From the NCBI GenBank assembly GCA_900470965.1, contig UCCS01000009.1, positions 91,001 to 155,000 of the forward strand: a stretch of 64,000 nt of DNA, in the 5' to 3' direction. Below the pieces are notes generated by a model. It was not told where the DNA came from and did no database searches. It saw only the letters and a program-made list of their open reading frames with translations. Source of the stretch: Hyphomicrobiales bacterium. Its GTDB lineage: Bacteria; Pseudomonadota; Alphaproteobacteria; Rhizobiales; Rhizobiaceae. Of the stretch, positions 36,006 through 44,679 are shown piece by piece; position 1 is the stretch's first letter; each line of letters opens with the position of its first letter. Position numbers and translations under genes: made by a program.

Positions 36006-37264
36006 GCCGCGGCCTCCCTGATGACGTTGACCGCGCGCAGGCCAAGCTGGATGTACTGGCCGCTGATATCGACCTCGAGGCCTGGCACGATGACGCGCAC
36101 GATCGAAACCGGAAGGGTGGGGTGTGACAGTGGCACGGCGATGATCTGGCCGATGCCGGCAGCCCTCAGCCGGCCGGAAATGTGGCGGACCGTATCCTGG
36201 ATCGTCATCGGGCGCTGCGGGCGCATCGGGAAGGGTTTTAGCGCCGCATCATTGTTGCAGAGATCGACGACCTGGCGCATGCCGGCACTGCGGTCGATCC
36301 GTTGGTAGATCTTCGGTGAAAAATCGTCGCGGCTGCCGGCAATCGCCGTCAACCGGCTCTGGGCTGCCTCGGTAATGGCGCGAAGAGCTGCGCGCACCGG
36401 ATCAGGATGGCAGCCGCAACCGCCGCAGACCTGGGCCCAGCGAGCATCGACGCGGTCCGAGAGATTGCCGGGAATGATGACGGCAAGAAAAGCCGGGACA
36501 CCGATATCGGTGGTCATGTCGATCAGCAGAAGGCGCATGCCGGCTTGGCGGATGCGATCGACCAAGACGTCGATTACGGCATCGCCGAAGGCGAGGGGAT
36601 CGATGCGGTTCTGCTTGAGTTGTTCAGGAGATTTCAGCTGGGTCAGCGCCCAGGCATCGCGCTCGACGAGTTCGCAGAGCCCGTGCAACACGGCTTCGGC
36701 CGGCGTATTGCCCGAGGCCAGGCCATCACTCGATTGTTCGAAGCCCGGCGGGCGTTCGCCGCGATGGTCGAGGCCGACCATCCACCACGGCACGAAAGTG
36801 GTGCTGCCCGAAAGAAGATCGAAGCCGGAGCACCAGGGGATTTGACCATCGCCGATCTCCTCGGGCGCGCAGCGCGCCACGCTGTCGAGATCGATCATGG
36901 CGGCCCGTTCGGCCCTCATGGTCTCGAGGTTGGAAAACGTCAGATCGGCAGGTGCAATTTCGGCGATGCGGGTCTCGATCGCCTCCATGGCGGCAGAGGT
37001 CATCGCCGCTTCCTTGTCGATGCCCTTGCCCTGGAAGACCGACAGCGTGTGGCTGTTCGGCCTTGTGGCGAAGGCAACCGGAATGTTCAGCACGTCAAGG
37101 CCGGTCAGCAGTCCGACGCGGGTGATGCCGAACTCGCGCAGATACGGCTTGATCGCCGCAAAGGTCTGCGCCGGGGTCATCGACCGGTCGTGGTAGCTGT
37201 TGATGCCTGCCGATGATCTGTTGAGGTCAGCGGCAAGCGTTTCAAGGTCGGCCAAAGCAGACAT
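36002..37264 (-). CDS. YcaO-domain protein (ATP-dependent peptide backbone activation)
   Basis: A 420-residue YcaO protein. ATP/Mg motifs are visible: Ser90-x3-Glu94-x2-Glu97, Glu198-x2-Glu201 in LCELVERDAW, and Glu299/Gln302/Arg304 in AITEAAQSRL followed by SRDD (311-314). A Cys-rich GGCGCHPDPV is at 281-290, standard in this subfamily. It does not end in the PxPxP motif of azoline-forming YcaOs, which fits the TfuA-partnered, thioamide-type group. The start lies 13 bp after the stop of a 47-codon gene, with GAGGA in that gene's end as ribosome site. With TfuA it probably modifies that peptide (inference). Confidence 0.88.
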   Translation of the reverse strand: MSALADLETLAADLNRSSAGINSYHDRSMTPAQTFAAIKPYLREFGITRVGLLTGLDVLNIPVAFATRPNSHTLSVFQGKGIDKEAAMTSAAMEAIETRIAEIAPADLTFSNLETMRAERAAMIDLDSVARCAPEEIGDGQIPWCSGFDLLSGSTTFVPWWMVGLDHRGERPPGFEQSSDGLASGNTPAEAVLHGLCELVERDAWALTQLKSPEQLKQNRIDPLAFGDAVIDVLVDRIRQAGMRLLLIDMTTDIGVPAFLAVIIPGNLSDRVDARWAQVCGGCGCHPDPVRAALRAITEAAQSRLTAIAGSRDDFSPKIYQRIDRSAGMRQVVDLCNNDAALKPFPMRPQRPMTIQDTVRHISGRLRAAGIGQIIAVPLSHPTLPVSIVRVIVPGLEVDISGQYIQLGLRAVNVIREAAA

Positions 37265-37277
37265 GCTGATCGATTCC

Positions 37278-37421
37278 TCAGCGGAACCTCAGCGCATGCG
37301 TCAGGCTTTCAAGGCCATTTGCCGAAACGCTGAGCTGGTCCTGCTTGACGGCTGCCTTGGCAGCAGCAGAGAAACGGAGTGTGGGGGCCTGGATTGCAGC
37401 GTTGGTTTCAACGGTTTTCAT
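37278..37421 (-). CDS. Candidate RiPP precursor peptide for the YcaO-TfuA pair
   Basis: A 47-codon gene, too short for ordinary gene listing, with GGAGAGAG just before ATG and 13 bp before the YcaO start. The peptide begins MKTVETNAAIQAPTLRF, has an Ala/Lys-rich middle, then QLSVSANGLESLTHALRFR at the end. It is rich in Ala, Ser and Thr, has no Cys and no signal sequence, and carries the tripeptide LRF twice (residues 15-17 and 44-46). A hairpin lies directly in front of its ribosome site. Gene order and coupling suggest it is the substrate of YcaO/TfuA; that is unproven. Confidence 0.65.
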   Translation of the reverse strand: MKTVETNAAIQAPTLRFSAAAKAAVKQDQLSVSANGLESLTHALRFR

Positions 37422-37433
37422 GATCTCTCTCCA

Positions 37434-37465
37434 AATGGTTGGGCGGCTGACCGCCGTTAACCATT
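37434..37465 (-). promoter_or_regulatory. Leader hairpin before the precursor peptide gene
   Basis: On the minus strand AATGGTT...AACCATT and an inner GGCGG/CCGCC pair around a TCAG loop, with a small internal bulge. It ends two bases before the ribosome-binding GGAGAG of the 47-codon gene, so folding could affect its translation or protect the mRNA. Confidence 0.55.
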
Positions 37466-37483
37466 CAAAAAGAACATTGCCTG

Positions 37484-37512
37484 CGTCATTTAAGCGTTAC
37501 AGGCTTCGTTAA
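37484..37512 (-). promoter_or_regulatory. Direct repeats, possible SARP operator
   Basis: Read on the minus strand, TAACG, TAACG and TGACG occur at 12- and 11-bp spacing between the SARP gene and the peptide gene. SARP/BTAD regulators bind direct repeats spaced by about one helical turn, so this is a candidate site; binding is inferred. Confidence 0.4.
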
Positions 37513-37523
37513 AAGGCTGTGTA

Positions 37524-39497
37524 TCACGGAAGACCGGCGAGTTGCAGGCCCTTTATCAACGGTTCGGTGAAGGCCGGATCGCGATCGGGGACGAAATGAC
37601 GGATGCCTTCGCTGCGGAAATCGGGGAAGTTTTCCAATACCACCTTGGCGTAATTCCGAGCCTTCGCAGTATCGCCCGCCATGGCATGGGCGGCTGCGAG
37701 CAGGCGCGCCGTCGCCTGTTTTGCCTTCACCGGCTCCAGCGCATCGATCGCCTTTTCATACTCTTCGCGCATGAAATGGATGCCACCGAGGTTCCAGTAA
37801 TAATAGTCCGGCGGCAGCGGATTGAGCTTGAAGGCAGCGCGGCTGAGCTCGAGGGCCCGGTCGAAATCGCCGTCATGGGAAAGTGCGTCGGCGAAATCGG
37901 CCAGGATGTCGGCATCGTTGGGATTGAGATCCTGAGCTTGCTGGAAGGAATCGAGGCTTTCTTCGAACCGGCGGCGATAGAGCGCCACGAAGCCGAGTTC
38001 GCGATAGGCCCGGCCGCTGTTCGGGTCGGTCTGCCGCGCCATCCTTGCGGCGCTGTAGGCTTCGTCGAGCAGTTCCCGATCGCGCATCCCGCGGATCAGC
38101 CATTCCATGCCGAGGGCGCGAGACATGCCGGCATGGGCCGGCGAGAAATGTTCGTAGCGGCTGAGGGACGACTTGAACCATTTGCGCGCCTGCCGCAGGT
38201 GCTGCAGGTCGGTCTGTGAAATCAGCCGCTTGCCTTCGAGATAGAGACGATAGGCGGAAGCCGGCACGTCGCCAAGCGGCATCGCCAGTTCGTAGCGCTC
38301 GATCGTATCGGCAAGCGTCATCACGATACGCCGGGTCAGCTGGCTGAAGGCTTCGCTGATTTTTTGCATCGCAAAAGGAATTTCAACCGCCCAGAGCACT
38401 TCGGAAGTCGCCGTGCGCGTCAGCCGGCAGGTAGAATAGACATCCTCGTCGCGGCTCTGGATCGTCACATAGACGGCATAGTCGAAGGACAGGTCGAGCG
38501 GACCGATGGTCGGGCGCGTCGGGTCGAGCGCGCGGCTCAGCATTTCCAGGCTTGTATGAGCGGCAATCACCTTGAAGCCGCGCTGCTGGCTGAGCCCGAT
38601 CGTGACATCTTCGAGCAGCGCGCGGCCGACGCGCTCCATCAGCGGGTCGGTAAAGATGCTTTCGGGCGGCAGGATGACGATGCGCGGCTGGCCGGCCGGA
38701 TCGATCAGCAATTCCGACACCGGATGCGGACGTTCCGCCGCCGCCGGCTGTACCGCAGACAGGATGCCGAGTTCGCGGGCAAGGGCCGTCGTGGCCTCGT
38801 CCGGCTCGATATCGAAATCGTCCTTGAGCTGGCTGCGGCATTTCAGATAGGCCTGACGCGCCGCCGGCAGGTCATTCATGCGGGCGTGGGCGCGCATCAG
38901 CGCCCGGCAGGCGATCTCATTGGCGGGGTCGAGCTCGATCAGCCGCTTGGCGAAGGCGATCTGTTCCTCGTCCGGGCGCTCGTCTTGACTTTCCAACAGG
39001 CGGACAAGATGCGCCGAGCGCGCTTCGTCAATCCGCTGGCGCTCGAACGTCAGCCAGTCCTCGGCACCCTGGGTTGGTGATTTGACGCTTTCGAGCAATT
39101 CTCCGAGCAGGATACTGCTTTCGTCCGGCCCCAGCACATCCTTCTGCTTGAGGATATTGAGGTCGATCTCCCAGCCGGGCGCTAGGCCGAGATGGGTGCG
39201 CGTGGCAGTCAGCAAGGGCGGCAGGCCTTCGGGAATGCTCTGGTCGATGCGCGACAGAAGCTGGCGAAGGCTGCCGGCCCGTTTTTCGGGAAGTTCGGAT
39301 TGCCATAGCTGGCATCGGATGGTTTCACGGTCGACCAGCGGTTCCGCCGACAGCGCTAACATTGCCAGCAGGAAATAGGACTTTTCGGGCAACGGAAGCT
39401 CAGTCCCGGCGGCCGACAATCGCGGCCTGCCGAGCAGACATAATCTGTTCGCTTTCACTTCCCCGGTTGACCCGTCCATCAGGGTTCTCACCTTCAA
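37524..39497 (-). CDS. SARP-type regulator with BTAD and TPR domains
   Basis: A 657-residue regulator. The first 100 residues form an OmpR-like DNA-binding domain of the AfsR/SARP class (LCLLGRPRLSAAGTELPLPE, LVDRETIRCQLWQSELPEKR). A BTAD domain follows (FAKRLIELDPANEIACRALM, LPAARQAYLKCRSQLKDDF). A central region resembles the TolB-like part of adenylate-cyclase-type TPR proteins (PRIVILPPESIFTDPLMERV), and TPR repeats fill about 480-640 (FVALYRRRFEESLDSFQQAQ). It is directly upstream of and co-directional with peptide-ycaO-tfuA, as expected for a pathway-specific activator. It is unusual to see SARP regulators outside actinobacteria, though rhizobia do have BTAD-TPR proteins. Confidence 0.8.
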   Translation of the reverse strand: MKVRTLMDGSTGEVKANRLCLLGRPRLSAAGTELPLPEKSYFLLAMLALSAEPLVDRETIRCQLWQSELPEKRAGSLRQLLSRIDQSIPEGLPPLLTATRTHLGLAPGWEIDLNILKQKDVLGPDESSILLGELLESVKSPTQGAEDWLTFERQRIDEARSAHLVRLLESQDERPDEEQIAFAKRLIELDPANEIACRALMRAHARMNDLPAARQAYLKCRSQLKDDFDIEPDEATTALARELGILSAVQPAAAERPHPVSELLIDPAGQPRIVILPPESIFTDPLMERVGRALLEDVTIGLSQQRGFKVIAAHTSLEMLSRALDPTRPTIGPLDLSFDYAVYVTIQSRDEDVYSTCRLTRTATSEVLWAVEIPFAMQKISEAFSQLTRRIVMTLADTIERYELAMPLGDVPASAYRLYLEGKRLISQTDLQHLRQARKWFKSSLSRYEHFSPAHAGMSRALGMEWLIRGMRDRELLDEAYSAARMARQTDPNSGRAYRELGFVALYRRRFEESLDSFQQAQDLNPNDADILADFADALSHDGDFDRALELSRAAFKLNPLPPDYYYWNLGGIHFMREEYEKAIDALEPVKAKQATARLLAAAHAMAGDTAKARNYAKVVLENFPDFRSEGIRHFVPDRDPAFTEPLIKGLQLAGLP

Positions 39498-39683
39498 AAG
39501 CCGGAACGCTTGGAACGGACCGACCGATTACATGATGTTAGAGTGAATAGCGGGCAACGGGAAGCGCTTTTGCTTTGCTGGAGCAATATTTTCATCGAAT
39601 ATTTACGCTCCCGCCGGTGCTTGCTACCAACACACTTTACGAATACTGCATATGGACGTGAGACGCCGCTCTATTTCGGAGCA

Positions 39684-39788
39684 TCATCCCGCCATGCGAA
39701 CCGGCGCTGCCGCGATGTATTCGTCCAATGCCGTGGTTTCCTCGATCCCGCCGCCAATGACAAAAATATCGTTGATACGATCGCTCAC
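39684..39788 (-). pseudogene. Truncated 5' end of a GlpD-like FAD dehydrogenase
   Basis: GTG with GGAG upstream starts MSDRINDIFVIGGGI, the hallmark dinucleotide-binding start of glycerol-3-phosphate dehydrogenase; the frame then departs into unrelated residues and stops after 34 codons. No further GlpD sequence is seen. The surrounding 39498-40162 gap has no other gene I can support. Confidence 0.4.
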
Positions 39789-40162
39789 ACCCAATCTCCA
39801 AACCGTCGCCCAAATCAGGGCACTGCGCGTTCGATGCCGGGAAGCCACCGGCGTTCTGTATCGCCTCCGAAGCCTCAAGCAACCGCAATTCCGCCACTGC
39901 GGCAGCAGCGGTTCATTACTCTGTCAGACCGACTATCGTGCACGTTACGACGCGATTGAGACAATGATGTAAAGGCTGAAATCAGCGGCCAAGCGCCGCA
40001 ACTGCGGCCTGTCGGACGAACGCGCGGTCGAGTCCGGCTAGCGAAAACGAAGGACTGCTTGCATGAGCAACGCCTGCCCTTCACGCCGACACGCGGCTTG
40101 TTTGGCGATCATCGCGACCGCGCTCGACCCGGTCGCACGCAACCGTCGGCCGCCGGAACAAC

Positions 40163-40975
40163 CTAGTCCCACTTCGGGCCCCAGTCCGGATCGACGACGC
40201 GATGATTGCGGTCGATGGCTTCGATGCGGGCGACTTCCTCAGGTGAAAGCCTGATCGAGCTTGCCTTGAAGTTCGAGCGGATGCGCTCCGGCCGGCCCGA
40301 TGTCGGGATGGTGCAATAGCCCTTGGCGAGTTCGAAGGCGATTGCCACCTGTTCCGGCGTCGCATCGTGTTTTTCACCGATTGCGCGCAGCACCGGCTCG
40401 TCGGACAGAATGCCACGGGCGATCGGCAGGTAGCAGGTGACGAGAATTCCCTTTTCCCGGCAGTAGTTTGCGAGCTTCTTGTTCTGCAGGATCGGGTTCA
40501 GCTCGAACTGGTTGTTGGCAATCCTGCCCTTGCCGAGCAGTGCTTCGGTCTCTTCCAGAAGGGCGATCGTGAAGTTCGACACGCCGATCAGCTTCGTCAG
40601 GCCGCGGGCCTGCGCTTCGGCGATCTGGGTGATGTAGACTTCGAGCGGAATGCGGCCATTGGGCGAGGGCCAGTGGATCAGCGTCAGGTCCACCTGGTCG
40701 ACCTTGAGCGCTTCGAGGCTCTTTTCCAGCGAGGGAACGAGTGCGCCGGGACCGAAATTGTCGGTCGAGATCTTCGTCGTCAGGAAGACCTCGTTTCGGT
40801 TCAGGCCCGAGCGATGCAGCGCTTCGCCGACTTCGAATTCGGTATCATAAGTCTGCGCAGTGTCGAGGTGCCTATAGCCGGTTTCGAGCGCACACAGGAT
40901 CGCATCGATACCATCCTTGCCGTTGCGCCCAAAGGTGCCAAATCCCATCAACGGAATAACATCATGTTTTTGCAA
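40163..40975 (-). CDS. Aldo/keto reductase
   Basis: A 270-residue NADPH-dependent reductase of the AKR superfamily. TTG start at 40975 follows GGAGG by 8 nt and gives the normal N terminus (DVIPLMGFGTFGRNG). Catalytic residues are in GYRHLDTAQTY (Asp, Tyr), TTKIS (Lys) and IHWPSPNG (His); the NADP-binding IPTSGRPERIRSNF is near the end. Physiological substrate unknown. The gene is isolated between the SARP upstream region and nadC. Confidence 0.85.
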   Translation of the reverse strand: MQKHDVIPLMGFGTFGRNGKDGIDAILCALETGYRHLDTAQTYDTEFEVGEALHRSGLNRNEVFLTTKISTDNFGPGALVPSLEKSLEALKVDQVDLTLIHWPSPNGRIPLEVYITQIAEAQARGLTKLIGVSNFTIALLEETEALLGKGRIANNQFELNPILQNKKLANYCREKGILVTCYLPIARGILSDEPVLRAIGEKHDATPEQVAIAFELAKGYCTIPTSGRPERIRSNFKASSIRLSPEEVARIEAIDRNHRVVDPDWGPKWD

Positions 40976-41194
40976 ATCTATTGCCTCCAATTCGCCTCGC
41001 TCCTCCAGCGGGCTTGCGGAGCTTTGCAATAGCTTGAGGCTGTGTCCAGCGAAAAACGCCGATAGAATTTCGGGCAAATCCTGATGGCGGTTTAAAGAAA
41101 ATACGGGCGCAAATTTGGAGCTGATACGGCAGCAGGCCGAGGTCGGCTATTGTATCATCCTGGCGGTTTGGGCAGCCCGAAAAACAAAGCCATC

Positions 41195-42094
41195 TTAGAA
41201 AGCCTGGGCAAGCCGGCGCAATGGCGTCGCGCTTTCGGCAGCGGCTTCGACGAAATCAAGACCGATATCGAGAACCGGGGCGCTGTGCGTCAGCCAGCCG
41301 ACCGAGATCAGGTCGACGCCGGAGGCGGCAATGGCAGGCGCGGTTGCCGGTGTCACGCGGCCGGAGGCTTCGGTGATGGCGCGACCGGCGACGATGCCGA
41401 CGGCCTCGCGCAACTGATCGGACGTCATATTGTCGAGGAGGACGGCATCGACCCCTTCGCCCATGGCCTCGTGCAACTGATCAAGCGTGTCGACCTCCAC
41501 CTCGATCTTGACCATGTGGCCAACGCCGGCCTTGGCGCGGCGGATCGCTTCTGCCACGCCTCCGGCAATGGCGACGTGATTGTCCTTGATCAGCACCGCA
41601 TCATTGAGCGCAAAGCGGTGGTTCATACCGCCGCCCGCCCGCACGGCATATTTTTCGAGCGCCCTAAGGCCGGGCGTCGTCTTGCGGGTGCAGACGACGG
41701 AGGCTTTGGTGTTGCGGATCGCCTCGACGATGCCTGATGTCACTGTGGCGATGCCCGAGAGATGGCCGAGGAAATTCAGTGCCGTGCGCTCGGCCGTCAA
41801 CAGCCCGCGCGACGGGCCTTCGATGGTGGCGATCAGGCTGCCTGGCTCTACGGCGGCACCGTCAGACAGATGCCGCTTCATGCTGATGGCGGGATCGACG
41901 AGCTGGAAGGCAAGGTCTGCGGCGTCGAGACCAGCAACCACACCCGGCTGGCGGGCGGCCATGACGACCGTCGAGCGATGCTCTTCCGGGATGACAGCTG
42001 CCGAGGTGATATCACCGGCAAGGCCGAGATCCTCGGCAAGGGCGGCACGCACCAGCGGCTCGACAATGACGCGCGGAAGGGAAGCGAGGTTCAT
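41195..42094 (-). CDS. nadC: Nicotinate-nucleotide pyrophosphorylase (quinolinate phosphoribosyltransferase)
   Basis: A 299-residue NadC, which makes nicotinate mononucleotide from quinolinate and PRPP, the third step of de novo NAD synthesis. Key blocks: EDLGLAGDITSAAVIPEEHR, TRKTTPGLRALEKYAV, GGGMNHRFALNDAVLIKDNH (cut for length) and VEVDTLDQL...LLDNM. It follows nadB after one base, and ATG at 42094 gives the expected N terminus. Same operon as nadA and nadB. Confidence 0.95.
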   Translation of the reverse strand: MNLASLPRVIVEPLVRAALAEDLGLAGDITSAAVIPEEHRSTVVMAARQPGVVAGLDAADLAFQLVDPAISMKRHLSDGAAVEPGSLIATIEGPSRGLLTAERTALNFLGHLSGIATVTSGIVEAIRNTKASVVCTRKTTPGLRALEKYAVRAGGGMNHRFALNDAVLIKDNHVAIAGGVAEAIRRAKAGVGHMVKIEVEVDTLDQLHEAMGEGVDAVLLDNMTSDQLREAVGIVAGRAITEASGRVTPATAPAIAASGVDLISVGWLTHSAPVLDIGLDFVEAAAESATPLRRLAQAF

Positions 42095-42095
42095 C

Positions 42096-43640
42096 TCAGG
42101 CACTCCTTGCAAGGGGATGGGAAGCGGTCGCCCGGGCAATCTCCAGGACGTCACTCAGCGTCATTTTCCGCCGTACGGCATCGGCCCGCTTCAGCGGAAA
42201 ATCGGTGCGCGCATGGGCTCCGCGCGATTCTGCTCGAAGGCTCGCGAAGACGGCAATCAACAGCGCAACGATCGCCGGATCGGAAGCCGGCCCGTCGGCT
42301 TCGACTAGCGGCAGCAGGCTTGCGACGGCGCCATGGATGGCGCCTGCATTGCGCAATACGCCGAGATGGCGCGAGACGATCGGTCGGACGGGCGAAGGAT
42401 CGGCCGCCGCGGGCAGCGTTACTACGGATTTAGCTGTCGAGGGTTTTTCGGTTGGGGTCGCAAGAATGTCACGTGCCGCACGCATTCCCATGATGGCGGC
42501 TTCCAGTAGTGAATTGCTGGCGAGCCGATTTGCGCCGTGCAAGCCGGTTGAGGCCGCCTCGCCGGCAACCCACAGGCCTGCAATGGAGCTGCGGCCGGCA
42601 GCGTCGGTCGCTACCCCGCCCATGTGATAATGGACGGCAGGGCGCACCGGGATCAGCTGACGCGAGGCATCGAGGCCGGCTTCCCGGCACAGAGCGTCAA
42701 TGACCGGAAAACGCGTGGCGAAACGATCGCCAAGTGCTGCGCGCGCGTCGAGGAACACCCTGCCGCCACGCGCGAGTTCGGCGCTGATGGCGCGGGCCAC
42801 CACATCGCGCGGTGCCAATTCAGCGCCCGGCACGCCGGCCATGAAACGGTCGCAGCCCTCATTGACCAGTACTGCACCCTCCCCGCGGACAGCTTCGCTC
42901 ACCAGCGCCAGTGGTCGGCGGCGGGAATCAAGAGCAGTCGGGTGGAACTGCACGAATTCCATGTCGGCAAGTTCGGCTCCGGCGCGCGCGGCAAGCATGA
43001 TGCCCTGCCCGAAATTGCCGGTCGGATTGGTCGTCGCCTCATAGAGCCCGCCAATGCCGCCGGTCGCCAGCACGATCCGCCGCGTCGGAAGGATGACGGC
43101 GCCATTCTCGCTGGCGCAGACGAGGCCGTTGACACCGCTCTCATCCGTCAGGATACGGCGGGCCTCCAGCCCTTCGAGCACCGTGATGGAGGGTGTCGCG
43201 TTAACGGCTGCGACCAGTGCACGCACGATCGCCGCACCCGAGCCGTCGCCTTGCGCATGCACGATGCGGCGGCGGCTATGGGCGGCCTCAAGCCCCAGGG
43301 AAAAGCTGCCATCCGGCGTCTTGTCGAAGCCGACCCCTGCTCGCTCCAGCGCGGCGATCGCGGCCGGCGCCTCGGCGACGATGCCGGCAGCGATGACGGG
43401 ATCGCAGAGCCCGTCGCCGGCGGCGAGCGTATCGGCCAGATGCAGGTCGGCGCTGTCATCGGCACCGAGACTGGCGGCAATGCCGCCCTGCGCCCAGGCG
43501 CTCGACGTTTCAGCGCCGAGGCCAGCGCGGGTGACGATGACAACGGGCTCCGGCGCAAGCGTCAGCGCCGTCATCAGTCCCGCAAGGCCGCTGCCGACGA
43601 TGACGGTGCGGCCGGTGAGTTGGTCAGCAATCTCGCTCAT
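42096..43640 (-). CDS. nadB: L-aspartate oxidase
   Basis: A 514-residue flavoprotein that oxidises L-aspartate to iminoaspartate. FAD-binding [16 protein letters not shown] at the N terminus, [14 protein letters not shown], the active-site region [11 protein letters not shown] and [15 protein letters not shown], then [18 protein letters not shown]. It overlaps nadA by ATGA and is followed by nadC. The C-terminal helical domain is somewhat divergent but of normal length. O2 or fumarate would be the electron acceptor. Confidence 0.95.
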   Translation of the reverse strand: MSEIADQLTGRTVIVGSGLAGLMTALTLAPEPVVIVTRAGLGAETSSAWAQGGIAASLGADDSADLHLADTLAAGDGLCDPVIAAGIVAEAPAAIAALERAGVGFDKTPDGSFSLGLEAAHSRRRIVHAQGDGSGAAIVRALVAAVNATPSITVLEGLEARRILTDESGVNGLVCASENGAVILPTRRIVLATGGIGGLYEATTNPTGNFGQGIMLAARAGAELADMEFVQFHPTALDSRRRPLALVSEAVRGEGAVLVNEGCDRFMAGVPGAELAPRDVVARAISAELARGGRVFLDARAALGDRFATRFPVIDALCREAGLDASRQLIPVRPAVHYHMGGVATDAAGRSSIAGLWVAGEAASTGLHGANRLASNSLLEAAIMGMRAARDILATPTEKPSTAKSVVTLPAAADPSPVRPIVSRHLGVLRNAGAIHGAVASLLPLVEADGPASDPAIVALLIAVFASLRAESRGAHARTDFPLKRADAVRRKMTLSDVLEIARATASHPLARSA

Positions 43641-44608
43641 ATTGCCAGCATCCTCTCGACAGCCCGGCGAGCAGCGACAGCGATCGCGGGATCGACGGTC
43701 ACTTCGTGGCGGTTTTCTTCCAGTGCCGCGCGGATATTGGAAAGCGTGATCCGCTTCATGTGCGGGCAGAGATTGCAGGGGCGGATGAATTCGACATCGG
43801 GATGATGCACGGCGACATTATCGCTCATCGAGCATTCGGTGAGCAACACGACGCGGGCCGGCTTCTTCTGCCCGACATAATCGGACATGACGGCGGTAGA
43901 GCCGGCGAAGTCGGCCTCAGCAACGACATCCGGCGGGCATTCGGGATGGGCAAGCACCGTCACGCCGGGGTGGTTCTCCCGCAACTGACGAACATCTTCG
44001 GCAGTGAAAAGCTCATGCACCTCACAATGGCCATGCCAGGCGATAATTTCGACATTGGTTTCCTTGGCGACATTCTGGGCAAGATACTCGTCCGGGATCA
44101 TCAGCACCCGGGGAACGCCAAGGGATTCGACGACCTGTTTGGCATTGCCCGAGGTGCAGCAGATGTCCGAGGCCGCTTTGACGGCTGCAGACGTGTTGAC
44201 ATAGGTGATGATGGGCACGCCTGGATGAGCCTGGCGCAGCAGCGCGATATCCTCGGGCGTGATCGAGTCCGCCAGCGAACAGCCGGCCCCCATATCGGGG
44301 ATCAGCACTGTCTTTTCCGGGTTCAGGAGCTTTGCCGTCTCGGCCATGAAATGCACTCCGGCCAGCACGATCACGTCGGCATCGACCTCGATGGCTTTCC
44401 GCGCCAGAGCCAGGCTGTCGCCGACGATATCGGCCACGCCATGGAAGATTTCCGGCGTCTGATAGTTATGCGCCAGGATGACGGCGTTGCGCTTGCGCTT
44501 CAACTCGAGGATCGCATCGACATCGTCCTGGAACATCATCCATTCGGCTTTGGGAATGACGCGGCTGACGCGATCATAGAGGGACGACGCGGATACAAGG
44601 TGGTTCAT
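43637..44608 (-). CDS. nadA: Quinolinate synthase
   Basis: A 323-residue NadA, which condenses iminoaspartate with dihydroxyacetone phosphate. The oxygen-sensitive 4Fe-4S cluster ligands are visible in [17 protein letters not shown] region and [12 protein letters not shown]. Other blocks: [11 protein letters not shown] and [18 protein letters not shown] at 44608 is preceded by GGAG 6 nt upstream; an ATG at 44623 is also open but lacks a site. First gene of nadABC, with two palindromic operators immediately upstream. Confidence 0.95.
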   Translation of the reverse strand: MNHLVSASSLYDRVSRVIPKAEWMMFQDDVDAILELKRKRNAVILAHNYQTPEIFHGVADIVGDSLALARKAIEVDADVIVLAGVHFMAETAKLLNPEKTVLIPDMGAGCSLADSITPEDIALLRQAHPGVPIITYVNTSAAVKAASDICCTSGNAKQVVESLGVPRVLMIPDEYLAQNVAKETNVEIIAWHGHCEVHELFTAEDVRQLRENHPGVTVLAHPECPPDVVAEADFAGSTAVMSDYVGQKKPARVVLLTECSMSDNVAVHHPDVEFIRPCNLCPHMKRITLSNIRAALEENRHEVTVDPAIAVAARRAVERMLAI

Positions 44609-44624
44609 GGCCGGCTCCATCAAT

Positions 44625-44643
44625 TATGCTCGATTTGAGCATA
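44625..44643. promoter_or_regulatory. NadQ operator 1 (nadA promoter)
   Basis: TATGCTCGATTTGAGCATA: perfect 7-bp half-sites around a 5-nt centre, 17 bp before the nadA start. The upstream neighbour is the NAD regulator NadQ. Confidence 0.65.
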
Positions 44644-44658
44644 TCCTGCGCACAGAGA

Positions 44659-44677
44659 TATTCTCACGGTGAGCATA
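44659..44677. promoter_or_regulatory. NadQ operator 2 (nadA promoter)
   Basis: TATTCTCACGGTGAGCATA: same 7-5-7 layout with one mismatch to site 1, 34 bp from it. Two sites on about three helical turns suggest cooperative binding. Confidence 0.6.
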
Positions 44678-44679
44678 TG

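Noticed and set aside
39510..39972. Plus-strand open frames of about 100-150 codons between the SARP gene and the aldo/keto reductase
   Set aside because: No start signals or recognisable domains, and they run across the glpD-like stub on the other strand.
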